Source: Rhodopirellula europaea 6C
Lineage (GTDB): Bacteria > Planctomycetota > Planctomycetia > Pirellulales > Pirellulaceae
Assembly (NCBI RefSeq): GCF_000338295.1
Contig: NZ_ANMO01000116.1
Span: forward strand, 86,191-150,190
DNA length: 64,000 nt
Reading direction: 5' to 3'
Shown here: one piece after another, positions 1-9,645 of the stretch
How positions within the stretch are numbered: the first letter of the stretch is position 1
How the letters are laid out: each line of letters opens with the position of its first letter
Position numbers and translations under genes: made by a program
Notes under the pieces: model-generated
The model's database searches: none
Seen by the model: only the letters and a program-made list of their open reading frames with translations
What the model was told of the DNA's origin: nothing

Positions 1-116
1 CACCCATCTGGGCGATGCTGCAATACGCTTGCGAGCGAGGATTCGAAAGCCGCGCCATCACCACCATGAGGGACGACGATCGACAAACGCGGGATGTTAG
101 ACAAATTTCGCACCAC
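1..116 (-). CDS. Glycosyltransferase family 2-like protein, N-terminal fragment
   Basis: A minus-strand reading frame runs off the left edge. From the GTG at 116 it reads VVRNLSNIPRL, then SIVVPHGGDGAAFESSLASV, then LQHRPDG. A hydrophobic beta-strand, a P-x-GGD turn and an SSLASVLQ helix are the usual opening of GT-A fold family 2 glycosyltransferases (strand of the nucleotide-sugar site, then the helix before SVL). Upstream in frame there is a TAA stop at about 141-143, and between it and the motif only GTG or TTG can start translation; I chose the first GTG of a pair. It diverges from the aldo/keto reductase at 340. Only 38 codons are visible, so the family call is an inference from a short motif and the protein could be another Rossmann-like enzyme. 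Confidence 0.45.
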   Translation of the reverse strand, partial: MVRNLSNIPRLSIVVPHGGDGAAFESSLASVLQHRPDG

Positions 117-339
117 TGCACCTGCCAAGGATTCTGCTTACCGGGCCGACCGAGACCCTCGGTTCGCCGCTGAGAAAGGATTTCGGACGCAACCGTGATT
201 CCAGTTGAGACGATCGGTCCGGTTCATCTCGAAAGCCGGCAAGTTCCTTTTGAGGCAGACGGACCGACCCGATAATCGTCATCGCTTTCCAGACCCTTCC
301 TTTTTCCACCCGCGAATCTCACCACGTGAAACGTTTGCT

Positions 340-1338
340 ATGAAACAAGTCCCCCTTGGTCATGATGGTTTTCCCGTTTCGCGACTTGGATTCGGGGGGT
401 GGGCTCTTGGTGGACAATGGGGCGCTCAAGACGACGAGGCTTCCCTCGCTGCACTTCAGCACGCCATCGAACACGGGATCACTTTCATCGACACTGCTCC
501 CGGATACGGGGATGGCCGCAGTGAACAAGTCATCGGTCAGTTCTTGAAACAGCTGCCCGCCGCGATCCGCGAAAAGATTCATGTGGCGACTAAAACGCCA
601 CCTTCGGAAGGCCCGTGGCCGCCTAGCCCGTATTGCCGCTGGCAAGATCGATACGGTGCCGCCTACATCCGAGCGAACGTCGAAGAACGCTTGCGAAACC
701 TCGGTGTCGAATGCCTTGATCTGTTGCAACTGCACTCGTGGACGTCGGCTTGGAACGATGATCCGCAGCCACTGCTCGTGCTGCAAAAGCTTCGTCAGGA
801 AGGCAAGATCAACCGCATTGGCTTGTGCACGCCCGAGCAAGATCAGAACTGCGTGATCCAGTTGATGCGAGATGGATTGGTCGACGTGGTTCAGGTCGTG
901 TTCAACATCTTTGAACAAGAACCCGCGGCCCAGTTGTTGCCCGTTGCAGAAGAAACGGGGACCGGAGTGATCGTTCGCGTTTCATTGGACGAAGGTGCCC
1001 TGACCGGCAAGTACTCGGCCGATCACCAGTTCCCGGAGGACGACTTCCGGTCCGGTTACTTCGCCGGCGATCGCATGCAGCGGACGGCGAAGCGAGTCGA
1101 TGCCATTCGCGATGATTTGAAAGAGTTCGGGTTGGACGAACACTATGCATTGGCCGCGACCGCGATTCAGTTCGCCATGTCACCCTCGGCGGTTCAAACC
1201 GTGATTGTCGGTATGCGAAATGTCGAACAAGTCGCATTGAACGTGGCGACGGAAGCCTTGCCGGCTTTGCCCGAGGACTTCCTTCGTCGTTTGCAACTGC
1301 ACCAATGGCGTCGCGGCGTTTGGTACAGCGGCAAGTGA
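340..1338 (+). CDS. Aldo/keto reductase
   Basis: A 332-residue cytoplasmic NADPH-dependent oxidoreductase of the aldo/keto reductase (TIM barrel) superfamily, expected to reduce an aldehyde or ketone or to oxidise a sugar. The N-terminus MKQVPLGHDGFPVSRLGFGG is the typical first strand. The catalytic tetrad is visible: Asp51 and Tyr56 in DTAPGYGDGRSE, Lys85 in VATKT and His132 in LLQLHSW. The C-terminal SAVQTVIVGMRNVEQV segment is the usual cofactor-binding stretch. The frame is open upstream to 205, but the ATG at 340 is where family similarity begins. Length is normal for the family. It converges on the DUF1552 gene with one base between stops. The substrate cannot be inferred. Confidence 0.9.
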   Translation: MKQVPLGHDGFPVSRLGFGGWALGGQWGAQDDEASLAALQHAIEHGITFIDTAPGYGDGRSEQVIGQFLKQLPAAIREKIHVATKTPPSEGPWPPSPYCRWQDRYGAAYIRANVEERLRNLGVECLDLLQLHSWTSAWNDDPQPLLVLQKLRQEGKINRIGLCTPEQDQNCVIQLMRDGLVDVVQVVFNIFEQEPAAQLLPVAEETGTGVIVRVSLDEGALTGKYSADHQFPEDDFRSGYFAGDRMQRTAKRVDAIRDDLKEFGLDEHYALAATAIQFAMSPSAVQTVIVGMRNVEQVALNVATEALPALPEDFLRRLQLHQWRRGVWYSGK

Positions 1339-1339
1339 A

Positions 1340-2662
1340 TCACAGACCGGCGAGTGATTGATCCGCGTCGCCGAACTCTTCCATCGGCACTCCCATGCGA
1401 TCCATGATCGACAGATACATGCTGCAAAGCCGTCGGTCGTCGTCGGATTTTTCGAGGTAGTCCAACACACGACCGGTTTCCATGTTTCCTGACAAGCCAC
1501 CGGTCAACAGCACCGGCAGTTTGCTGGAATCGTGAGCGTTGCCTGACCACATGCTGGAAAGGAACAACAAACATGAATGGTCCAACACCGTGCCGTCGCC
1601 TTCCGCCATCGCGTCCAGCTTGCCGGCCAAGTACGCGTACTGGCTGCAGTAGTATCGCGAAATCCGTTCGTAGGCATCCGAGCGATCGCTGTGCGAAGCC
1701 GAATGGTGCGTCGATTTGACGTCCAGGAATGGATAGAACAATCCCGACAAATCACGGTTAAGCAACAGCGTCGCAACACGAGCTTTGTCGGTTTGAAAAC
1801 CCAACGCAACGATGTCACACATCAATCGCATGTGCTCTCGGATATCTTCTGGCAACCCGTCGTCGGGACGTTTCATTGCATGGATTGGTTTGCCTTGGTC
1901 TTTCGCTCGATCACTCGCTTTCGCGTGCGCAGCTCGCATCGACGCCGCACGTTTCTCCACCTCACGAACGCTGCTCAAAAACTCTTCTAACTTGGCTCGG
2001 TCGGACACGCTGACTTGTCGTCGCAAAGACGCCGCGTCTTCACCCACTCGGTCCAGAATGCTTTCGTTGCGACGACTGCCCTGATTATCGAACAGTGCGT
2101 CAAACGCGAGCGATGGGTAGACCTCCATCGGCACCGGCGAAGTCGCGTTTTGCCACGAAATGTGGGAGCTGTACGCCATCGAGAAATTGGTCTCGTGGTA
2201 TCCCGTGACCGGTTGCTCACACCCAAGAACCAAACTTGGAACCGCCGTTTGATCTTGGAAATGATTCGCGAGCACTTGGTCCATGCTGATGCCGCCGCGA
2301 AGCTCGGATCCTTTCTTGAGCGAAGCACCCGAAAGAATGTTGCCGGTTTGCCCCGGGTGAATGCCCACCCCGGTCGCGTTCTCGTTGAACAGTCCGGTGA
2401 TGAAGTTCATCTTGTGTTTGAGCGATTCCATGGGAGCCAGGCTTTTGCCCAGCTCCATGTCTTTGCCGGAACCTTTGGCCCACCAGTGATCCGCATTGAT
2501 CCCGCAACCCATGAACAACGCGGCAAAGCGTTGTGGGGTTTCGGCGGCATCATTTCCAACCATCGTTTCGCGGCCCCAAACCGGGATCGATTCCAACCAA
2601 GGCAAAGCCATGGCCACACCGGCACCGCGCAGCAATGTTCGTCGATTGACAGCGTGAGTCAT
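1340..2662 (-). CDS. DUF1552 family protein, Tat-exported
   Basis: A 440-residue protein of the DUF1552 family, exported and of unknown biochemical role. It opens with a twin-arginine signal (RR at 7-8 in NRRTLLRGAGVAMALP). The body has the family's FMGCGINADHWWAKG, LGCEQP and SVSDRAKLEEFLSSVREVEKR stretches, and a C-terminal WSGNAHDSSKLPVLLTGG segment that resembles the DUF1501/alkaline-phosphatase-like fold. It is the downstream partner of the DUF1587-DUF1592 cytochrome protein: the ATGs and stops overlap by 4 bases, so the two are translationally coupled. Planctomycetes carry many such pairs; a joint role in periplasmic substrate oxidation is suspected but not shown. Confidence 0.88.
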   Translation of the reverse strand: MTHAVNRRTLLRGAGVAMALPWLESIPVWGRETMVGNDAAETPQRFAALFMGCGINADHWWAKGSGKDMELGKSLAPMESLKHKMNFITGLFNENATGVGIHPGQTGNILSGASLKKGSELRGGISMDQVLANHFQDQTAVPSLVLGCEQPVTGYHETNFSMAYSSHISWQNATSPVPMEVYPSLAFDALFDNQGSRRNESILDRVGEDAASLRRQVSVSDRAKLEEFLSSVREVEKRAASMRAAHAKASDRAKDQGKPIHAMKRPDDGLPEDIREHMRLMCDIVALGFQTDKARVATLLLNRDLSGLFYPFLDVKSTHHSASHSDRSDAYERISRYYCSQYAYLAGKLDAMAEGDGTVLDHSCLLFLSSMWSGNAHDSSKLPVLLTGGLSGNMETGRVLDYLEKSDDDRRLCSMYLSIMDRMGVPMEEFGDADQSLAGL

Positions 2663-5600
2663 GGAGAAGGTTCCGTTTCTGAATGAGGAGCGTTGTCGAC
2701 GGAGGCGAGTTGAACGCGTTTGTTGCGAAACGCGGGGCTGGTCACGATCGTTTCGATCATGGACTGAAAACGATAGTCGTTGGCTTCTAAGTTGGTCTGC
2801 ATCTCAGCGATCAAGGATTCATCTGATAGCTGCAAGGAACGTCCAAGTGCGAAGGCCAAAAGCTTGCGACAAAGATGTTCGACGAAGTCTTTTTCACGGT
2901 CGCGGCGAATGTAGTCTCGCAGTCCATCGATGCCGATTCCTTGGCTGCCATCGGGGAACACGACGCTGGCGTCGATCGCACGTCCGCCCAGGTCCGCGTC
3001 TCGCATTTCACCAACGGGACCGTAGCCTTCGAAAACCAATCCCATCGAGTCGATTCTCTCGTGGCATCCCGCGCAACTGGGGTGCTCACGGTGCCGAGCG
3101 AGAGCTTCGCGGATGGTCAGGTCACCGAGTTTGGATTCGTCTTCGGGCAACTCCGGAACCTCGGCAGGAGGTGCCGGGACGTGCTCGCCGAGGACTCGCT
3201 GGACAACCCAGTTGCCTCGTTGCACGGGGCTGGTTCTCAGTCCTGGCGAATTGCGAGTCAAAAACACGCCCATCGGCAATAAACCGCCTCGGCCGTACTC
3301 ATTGGCGTCGGGCAGCTGAATCCAACCGTCTTCGGAGTCCGACGTTTGCAGCAGCGAGTCAAAGCGTTTTTCGTCGATGCCGTAGTGTGTCGCCAGATCT
3401 CGATTGACGAACGTATGTTTCGCGTACAGCAGATCGAGCACTGATCCGTCTCGTTGGATCAGGTCGGTGAAGAATCGCAGAGGTTCTTCCAGCATCGACT
3501 GTCGCAGGTCATCCGTGAACGTGGGGAACTTTTCGCGGTCGACTCCGTTGTGCTGATCAAAGCGTCGAAAGTTCAACCAGTTGCCCATGAATTCGCGAAC
3601 GAAGCCTTGGCTGCGAATGTCGCTCAACATCCGATGTGTTTGCTCGGCGAGAACGTTTGGATCTTGCAGGCGATTCTGTGCCGCAAGTTCCATCAGTTCT
3701 TCGTCCGGCATGCTCGACCAAACGAAGTAGCTCAACCGGTTCGCCAACGAATGAGAGTCCAGTGGCTCGACACCGGATGGCAATTTCGAGTCAATCGGGT
3801 CAGAGGCGGCCAATTGATTGGTGGGGTCAACGCGGTAGCAAAAATGGGGCGACATCAAAATCCGCACGACGCAATCGCGAATGGATTCTTCGTGGTCGAG
3901 TTCGCCCTCGGTTCGCAAGTATTGATAGAACGCGAGCAGGGAATCTTTGTCAGATTGTTTGAGCGGCCGGCGGTAGGCTCGTTCGGCAAACTGCAACATT
4001 GCTTCGAGCTGAACGGGTTCAGATTGCTCGCGGATTTCTTCGAGCGAGCGAAAGGTTTTCGACATGTCGTCGAAGTACCGCCGGATCGCCGCGAGAGCTT
4101 TCGGGCTCGCTCCAACGCGTTCGGCTTTTTTTGTGTAGGCATCGCACAAACCACGGACCTTCTCTTCCGCGATGCAGTCCTTGTCTTCAGCGCGGTACCG
4201 ATCGAATTCGCGGTCACGCATGAATTTGGAGTCGGTTCGGTCAAACCAGATGAAGCCCGCGTATTGACGCATGGGAGCGGAAGTCACGAAATCGAGTTCC
4301 AACCAAAGGCGATCGAGCGTTTCGCGTTGGTCGTCGGTCAACATCAAGTCGCAAAGGGGAGCGTCGTCGCGGAAGTATCCCATTTGGCTGTGGAAACCGG
4401 CGCTCAAGAAGCGGCCCTTGAGCTTCTTTTCCTTCTTTTGGTCCAGGTACACCCGGGCCCGTTCGGACACTAAGAACTGGTCCGGAAACACGCTGCAGAA
4501 TCGATCCAGCTCATGCGAGAAAGTCTCCTGGTCGGTTTCTGATTCCGGCACGGTCATGGCCGTGACCACGGCGTCTTGCGAGGGAATCTCAAACCGGCTG
4601 GGATCGAAACTCTTCATCAGTTCCGGAAGTGGAGGCAGTTGGTCTTTCGCGAATCGCCGACGATTCGCAACGAACTGCCGGTTCTTCCAAAGCACCAACG
4701 ATTGCGATCCCGGATTCATATCCGGTGCGGTCAGGTTGGGGACATCAGGAATCAAGGATTCACGTAGCGACTCAATGAATTCGGCGATGGCGTCGCAGTG
4801 TGCTCGAGCTTCGGATTCGGTGAGGTCATTTTGAGCAACCTCATTCCACATCTGTTTTAAGGCGACAATGGGACCGATGGCTGGTTGTTCGTCATCGTCC
4901 TGTTCCGCCTGGAGCAAGTCGTCTAGCACTCGGCAGTACTTTGCGCTGACTCCATGTTGTTGGCATTGCTCATCCAACGAGGCTGCGGACGAAGCCTGCT
5001 GGTTCTTCCAGACAACAAACAAGTGGTCGGAGATCTCGGTGTTTTGCTGACGATAGAAATCGATGATTCGGTTGACGCAAAATTTGTCGCGATCAGTGGG
5101 CGTGATTACAGGGTGAGGAGAGAACTCCAGTCCCGAAGGCGTGATCGCCATGTGCTCGGCAACGCGCCGAGCTGCCTGCAAGTATTTTTTGAGCAATGCG
5201 GGAGACATCGTCAGCGACTCACCGGAGTTGTCGAAGCCGGCTTCGTTGGCTGGGTCGATGGGAAAGTCCGCTGCGGGACGAATGTCGACGCCGGTGAGAT
5301 CGCGGATGGTGCGATCGTATTCGGCACTGCTGAGTCGCCGGGCGAGCACCAACCCGGGATCGCCGCTGGTTCGTTTTGCTTCTGCCGCTTTGACGGATTC
5401 GATCCAAGCGATCACCGCGTCGCGTTGTGCGGCGGAAGGCTGGACGTCGGAATCTTCCGGAGGCATGTCGCCGACTTCCAAACGGTCCAAGACAACCGCC
5501 CAGTGACGGAACCGTTTCACGACATCGTCGATGTTTCGGTCCGCACTGAGGTCGAGGTCACCTTCCGCAGATTGGTCGTCATGACACTGCAAGCAATTCT

Positions 5601-5715
5601 GTTGCAGAAACGGTTGAACCGTGTCTTGAAAGACGGTTTGAAGAGAATCCGATCCGTGACTTGTGGCGCAGCAACAGCCAACAAGAAGGATCAGTGTGAG
5701 TCGCATGGAATGCAT
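2659..5715 (-). CDS. Secreted PSCyt1 / DUF1587-DUF1592-DUF1588-DUF1585 protein
   Basis: A very large exported planctomycete-type protein (1018 residues from the ATG at 5715; an in-frame ATG at 5754 would add 13). A signal peptide (MRLTLILLVGCCCATSHGS) is followed by a cytochrome-like PSCyt1 region with a CLQCH heme-binding motif (Cys41, Cys44, His45) and GDMPPEDS. DUF1587 follows (ARRLSSAEYDRTIRDLTGVD), then the DUF1595/DUF1592/DUF1588 region (FAERAYRRPL, RLSYFVWSSMPDEEL, GNWLNFRRFD) and near the C-terminus a second CAGCH motif in HPSCAGCHERIDSMG, with DUF1585 after it. Its stop overlaps the start of the DUF1552 gene. The likely role is an extracytoplasmic redox enzyme of an uncharacterised degradation pathway. 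Catalysis by this family is not established. Confidence 0.88.
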   Translation of the reverse strand: MHSMRLTLILLVGCCCATSHGSDSLQTVFQDTVQPFLQQNCLQCHDDQSAEGDLDLSADRNIDDVVKRFRHWAVVLDRLEVGDMPPEDSDVQPSAAQRDAVIAWIESVKAAEAKRTSGDPGLVLARRLSSAEYDRTIRDLTGVDIRPAADFPIDPANEAGFDNSGESLTMSPALLKKYLQAARRVAEHMAITPSGLEFSPHPVITPTDRDKFCVNRIIDFYRQQNTEISDHLFVVWKNQQASSAASLDEQCQQHGVSAKYCRVLDDLLQAEQDDDEQPAIGPIVALKQMWNEVAQNDLTESEARAHCDAIAEFIESLRESLIPDVPNLTAPDMNPGSQSLVLWKNRQFVANRRRFAKDQLPPLPELMKSFDPSRFEIPSQDAVVTAMTVPESETDQETFSHELDRFCSVFPDQFLVSERARVYLDQKKEKKLKGRFLSAGFHSQMGYFRDDAPLCDLMLTDDQRETLDRLWLELDFVTSAPMRQYAGFIWFDRTDSKFMRDREFDRYRAEDKDCIAEEKVRGLCDAYTKKAERVGASPKALAAIRRYFDDMSKTFRSLEEIREQSEPVQLEAMLQFAERAYRRPLKQSDKDSLLAFYQYLRTEGELDHEESIRDCVVRILMSPHFCYRVDPTNQLAASDPIDSKLPSGVEPLDSHSLANRLSYFVWSSMPDEELMELAAQNRLQDPNVLAEQTHRMLSDIRSQGFVREFMGNWLNFRRFDQHNGVDREKFPTFTDDLRQSMLEEPLRFFTDLIQRDGSVLDLLYAKHTFVNRDLATHYGIDEKRFDSLLQTSDSEDGWIQLPDANEYGRGGLLPMGVFLTRNSPGLRTSPVQRGNWVVQRVLGEHVPAPPAEVPELPEDESKLGDLTIREALARHREHPSCAGCHERIDSMGLVFEGYGPVGEMRDADLGGRAIDASVVFPDGSQGIGIDGLRDYIRRDREKDFVEHLCRKLLAFALGRSLQLSDESLIAEMQTNLEANDYRFQSMIETIVTSPAFRNKRVQLASVDNAPHSETEPSP

Positions 5716-5994
5716 GGCCGCGTTGTGGTTAGGAGGGAACGCGAATCGGGGCATAGGGTGCGGGGGGACCGCGGCGGGGGCGATCGCGGCCGAGACAACC
5801 GACGAACGGGTTAGTCATGATAGCCCATTCCCATCCTAAACGAACCAGTAAACCAAACTGGGGGGCGGCGATTTTGCAATCTGGGCTCGCGTCATCCATA
5901 CTGAGTGGTCTCTTCTGGCGACGTCAGTTTCGGTTCAACACCGGTTTGCCGGCCTATCGCCCGCTACATGATTCTCATCTCGAGAGCGTTTCTC

Positions 5995-6699
5995 ATGACC
6001 GCTGTTCCCACCAATGAAGGAAGCGAGGCGACTGCTGGGCCGACGCGGCGTCAGCAACTCGAACATCATCTGAAGACGTGCCCGACGGATCGTGACAGCT
6101 ATCTGGAACTGGCCACGATCTACCGCGAAGAAAATCGGCCGTTGCAGGCAGCCAAAATTCTGCGGCAGGCCCATGAGACTTTTCCGGATGATTCGTCGTT
6201 GCTGTGGGAACTTGAAGAAGCCCAATTGGCTCGATCGGTGCAGCAATTGGTCGAGGTCCGTGACTTGGCGACTCGACTGGGCAATTCATCCGCGGATCAC
6301 GAGCTTGAACGCGCGACCGCGGATTGGGGAAATTGCCGGCTGAAGGTTTGCCGGGCTCGGTTGAACCGCGATCCATCGCTGACGTATTTGCGGATGGTAT
6401 TGGGGGAAGCTCTCTATGACCTGGAACGATACGACGAAGCGATTGATGAGTTGGAGCCTTTGCTGGATTCAGAAACCCATTCGCCGGGAGCTTACCTGCT
6501 CACCGGGCGATGCCAGTTGCTACTCAGCCAAGACATGGCGGCGATGAAGTCGTTGCGGCAAGCGTCGATTCGCCGCGCGGTCGTCGGTCCCGCGAAAACT
6601 CGTTCGGCTGCTTTGAAGTTGCTGATCGATTTGGCCGACCGTCATGGGCTCAGTGCGAGTTTGCAGTTCTATCAACAATCTCTTCAGGCGATTTCATGA
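5995..6699 (+). CDS. Tetratricopeptide-repeat protein
   Basis: A 234-residue protein built from helical repeats: RDSYLELATIYREENRPLQA, then AAKILRQAHETFPDD, later YLRMVLGEALYDLERYDEA followed by IDELEPLLDSE, fit TPR consensus spacing (W/Y-L-G-Y-A-P). It is probably a cytoplasmic scaffold for protein-protein contacts. The frame is open back to 5905 with ATGs at 5968 and 5995; I took 5995 because the preceding residues look non-coding, but an N-terminal hydrophobic stretch MILISRAFL from 5968 cannot be excluded. Its TGA overlaps the next gene's start (ATGA), so the TPR protein and the small WXG100-like protein are made as a pair. Partner identity is unknown. Confidence 0.72.
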   Translation: MTAVPTNEGSEATAGPTRRQQLEHHLKTCPTDRDSYLELATIYREENRPLQAAKILRQAHETFPDDSSLLWELEEAQLARSVQQLVEVRDLATRLGNSSADHELERATADWGNCRLKVCRARLNRDPSLTYLRMVLGEALYDLERYDEAIDELEPLLDSETHSPGAYLLTGRCQLLLSQDMAAMKSLRQASIRRAVVGPAKTRSAALKLLIDLADRHGLSASLQFYQQSLQAIS

Positions 6700-6965
6700 A
6701 TCAAGCTATCGGTGATCCGGATCAAATTCGCCAGTTTGCATCGCAGTTGGCTCGGTTTGCGGAAGAGCTGCGGCAACGTGGAACGGGCTTGTCGGCGCAG
6801 ATGAACCAGTTGGAACAGAGCTGGCGGGATGACCAGCAAAGAAAATTCAATCAAGAATTTCAGGATCAATTGCGTCAACTGCAACGGCTTGTGCAGGCGA
6901 CTGACGAGCATGTTCCGTATCTGATGCGAAAAGCTGATCAATTGGACGCTTATCTCGGGCGTTGA
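6696..6965 (+). CDS. WXG100-like small helical protein
   Basis: An 89-residue, two-helix protein translationally coupled to the TPR gene by an ATGA overlap. It has the size and pattern of the WXG100/EsxA fold: a first amphipathic helix (IRQFASQLARFAEELRQ), a turn with QSW at residues 41-43, and a second helix (FNQEFQDQLRQLQRLVQ) ending in HVPYLMRKADQLDAYLG. The diagnostic WxG turn is W43-R-D, so the glycine is missing. Similar proteins occur in planctomycetes without an obvious type VII secretion ATPase, and none is visible in this window. Assignment to the superfamily is by pattern only; a generic coiled coil is the alternative. Confidence 0.7.
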   Translation: MNQAIGDPDQIRQFASQLARFAEELRQRGTGLSAQMNQLEQSWRDDQQRKFNQEFQDQLRQLQRLVQATDEHVPYLMRKADQLDAYLGR

Positions 6966-7290
6966 TTGCCGAGGAGTGTTGGCAAATCACAGCAATCCGA
7001 CTGAGCGGCCAAGCCACGATGGGCTGAAACCGCTTTCAGTTCGAGCCGCTTTATGACGAATTCTGTCGGATTGGCGGGCGCGTGGTGTCGTTCGCGTCGC
7101 CGGATCGCCGAGGGGTTCTTGCAACGAGCGGTCGCAATGTCCACGCTAGTGACGCGGGAACGAAAAAATCCGACGCCCCATTCACGTAAATGCCGCTTCA
7201 GGCACTTCGGTGATATGGCCGATACTTCCCGTCTAAACTTGCGATTCAACCTGACCGCGATCCCACTTTGTTCAAAGGCACTTCCCGACG
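6966..7290. other. Intergenic region, no supported gene
   Basis: A 325-base stretch between the WXG100-like gene and the sugar isomerase. A plus-strand frame opens at 7053 but is rich in Arg and Cys, overlaps the next gene's start out of frame, and shows no family pattern, so I treat it as non-coding. It probably holds the promoter of the 7291 gene. I see no convincing hairpin terminator or repeat. Confidence 0.5.
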
Positions 7291-8346
7291 ATGAGCCAGC
7301 ACCCGAACTCATTTCCAAAATTGCACAACGCTGCTTGGCCCGGAGTGGTCGGCAAGGGCGACGATGATGCCAACCCCATCATTCCCTTGGACGAAATGCT
7401 TGACCTGACCGCTGCGGCGGAAGTGGACGGGCGGAAATTCGATGGAGTCGATTTGTTTTTGTTTTCGCCTCACGTTTCCATCGACGCCGATGACGCGGAA
7501 CTAGAAGCTTTGGCCGACAAGGTTCGCAGCCGATCGTTGAACATCGGAACCGTGGTCGCCCCCGTTTGGGAACCAACCGGCGGCGGAAGTGCGGGCGGCA
7601 GTCCCGAAGAAGTCGAGGCATTCTTGAAACAAGTCCGCAAGGGATGCGAGATTGGCAAGAAGCTGCGTGAGCTTGGCGTGCGTCCCTATGGATGCATTCG
7701 CTTGGACAGCGCGATGGGTGTGGCCGATTGGGTGAAAGATCCCGATGCCAACCAAAGCAAGATCGCCGACACGTTCAAGGCTGCTTCGGACATCGCCGAA
7801 GAGTACGACGAGCGTCTCGCAGCCGAAGGCGAAATTTGCTGGGGTGGAATGCACTCTTGGAAGAAGATGGTCGACTTGCTGGAACGCGTCGGTCACCCCG
7901 AGCGTTTCGGTTTCCAAGCTGACATGGCACACACGTTGTTGTACTTGCTTGGCTACAACGCTCCTGAAGATGCGATCCTGCCGCAGGACTTCGACTGGGC
8001 CGATCAAGAGAAGAAGGCCGCGGCGTTGAAAGAGCTGACGCATGCCCTGCGACCTTGGACGATTGACTTCCACGTTGCACAAAACGATGCAACCGTGCAC
8101 GGAACGGGAAGCCACGACAAAACCGGACGTCACTGTTTGCCAAACGATCCCAACGGCAAATTGGACATCGCCACCGACGCGGGCCACTGGCTGCGTGATG
8201 AACACGGCGACGTGTTGCAAACCTGCAAGCACATTTGCTGGGACGGATGCATGTTCCCGAACGATGTCATGCATCAACCAAGCACTTGGAACGACATCTT
8301 GGCGGCGATGCTGAGCGTTCAAGATGCTCACGGTTGGAACGAGTGA
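7291..8346 (+). CDS. Sugar phosphate isomerase/epimerase family protein (xylose isomerase-like TIM barrel)
   Basis: A 351-residue cytoplasmic protein with the layout of AP-endonuclease-2-like TIM barrels. Its LDEMLDLTAAAEVDGRKFDGVDL opening and VDLFLFSPHV strand are typical. GSAGGSPEEVEAFLKQVRKG leads into a central barrel with EICWGGMHSWKKMVDLLERVGHP, FQADMAHTLLYLLGYN and IDFHVAQNDATVHGTGSHDKTGRH. The acidic and His residues in these strands (E in GEICW, D in QADMAH, H in DFHVAQ) are plausible divalent-metal ligands. It lies 165 bases upstream of a Gfo/Idh/MocA oxidoreductase on the same strand; such pairs commonly act on oxidised sugars or inositols. There is no signal peptide, unlike the Tat-exported relative at 29263. 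Substrate unknown. Confidence 0.82.
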   Translation: MSQHPNSFPKLHNAAWPGVVGKGDDDANPIIPLDEMLDLTAAAEVDGRKFDGVDLFLFSPHVSIDADDAELEALADKVRSRSLNIGTVVAPVWEPTGGGSAGGSPEEVEAFLKQVRKGCEIGKKLRELGVRPYGCIRLDSAMGVADWVKDPDANQSKIADTFKAASDIAEEYDERLAAEGEICWGGMHSWKKMVDLLERVGHPERFGFQADMAHTLLYLLGYNAPEDAILPQDFDWADQEKKAAALKELTHALRPWTIDFHVAQNDATVHGTGSHDKTGRHCLPNDPNGKLDIATDAGHWLRDEHGDVLQTCKHICWDGCMFPNDVMHQPSTWNDILAAMLSVQDAHGWNE

Positions 8347-8511
8347 TTCGTTCTTATTGAACCGACATTAATGTGAAACAGTGCGACTCATGCCGCACTG
8401 CTGAATCGACAAAGTGTCAGGACGCCCACCTTCCGGTCGCGATCAGTGTTGCGGCGGAAGGTTACCTGACCTCCATTCATATTCAATTTCCTACTATTCC
8501 CCAATCGACGA

Positions 8512-9641
<1,130 letters not shown>

Positions 9642-9645
<4 letters not shown>

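Noticed and set aside
7053..7367. Plus-strand frame of 104 codons before the sugar isomerase
   Set aside because: Arg/Cys-rich, overlaps the isomerase start in another frame, and has no protein-like pattern.
8379..8400. Hairpin CAGTGCG/CGCACTG after the isomerase gene
   Set aside because: A 7-bp stem without a T-tract, in a plus-strand spacer; not good enough to call a terminator.
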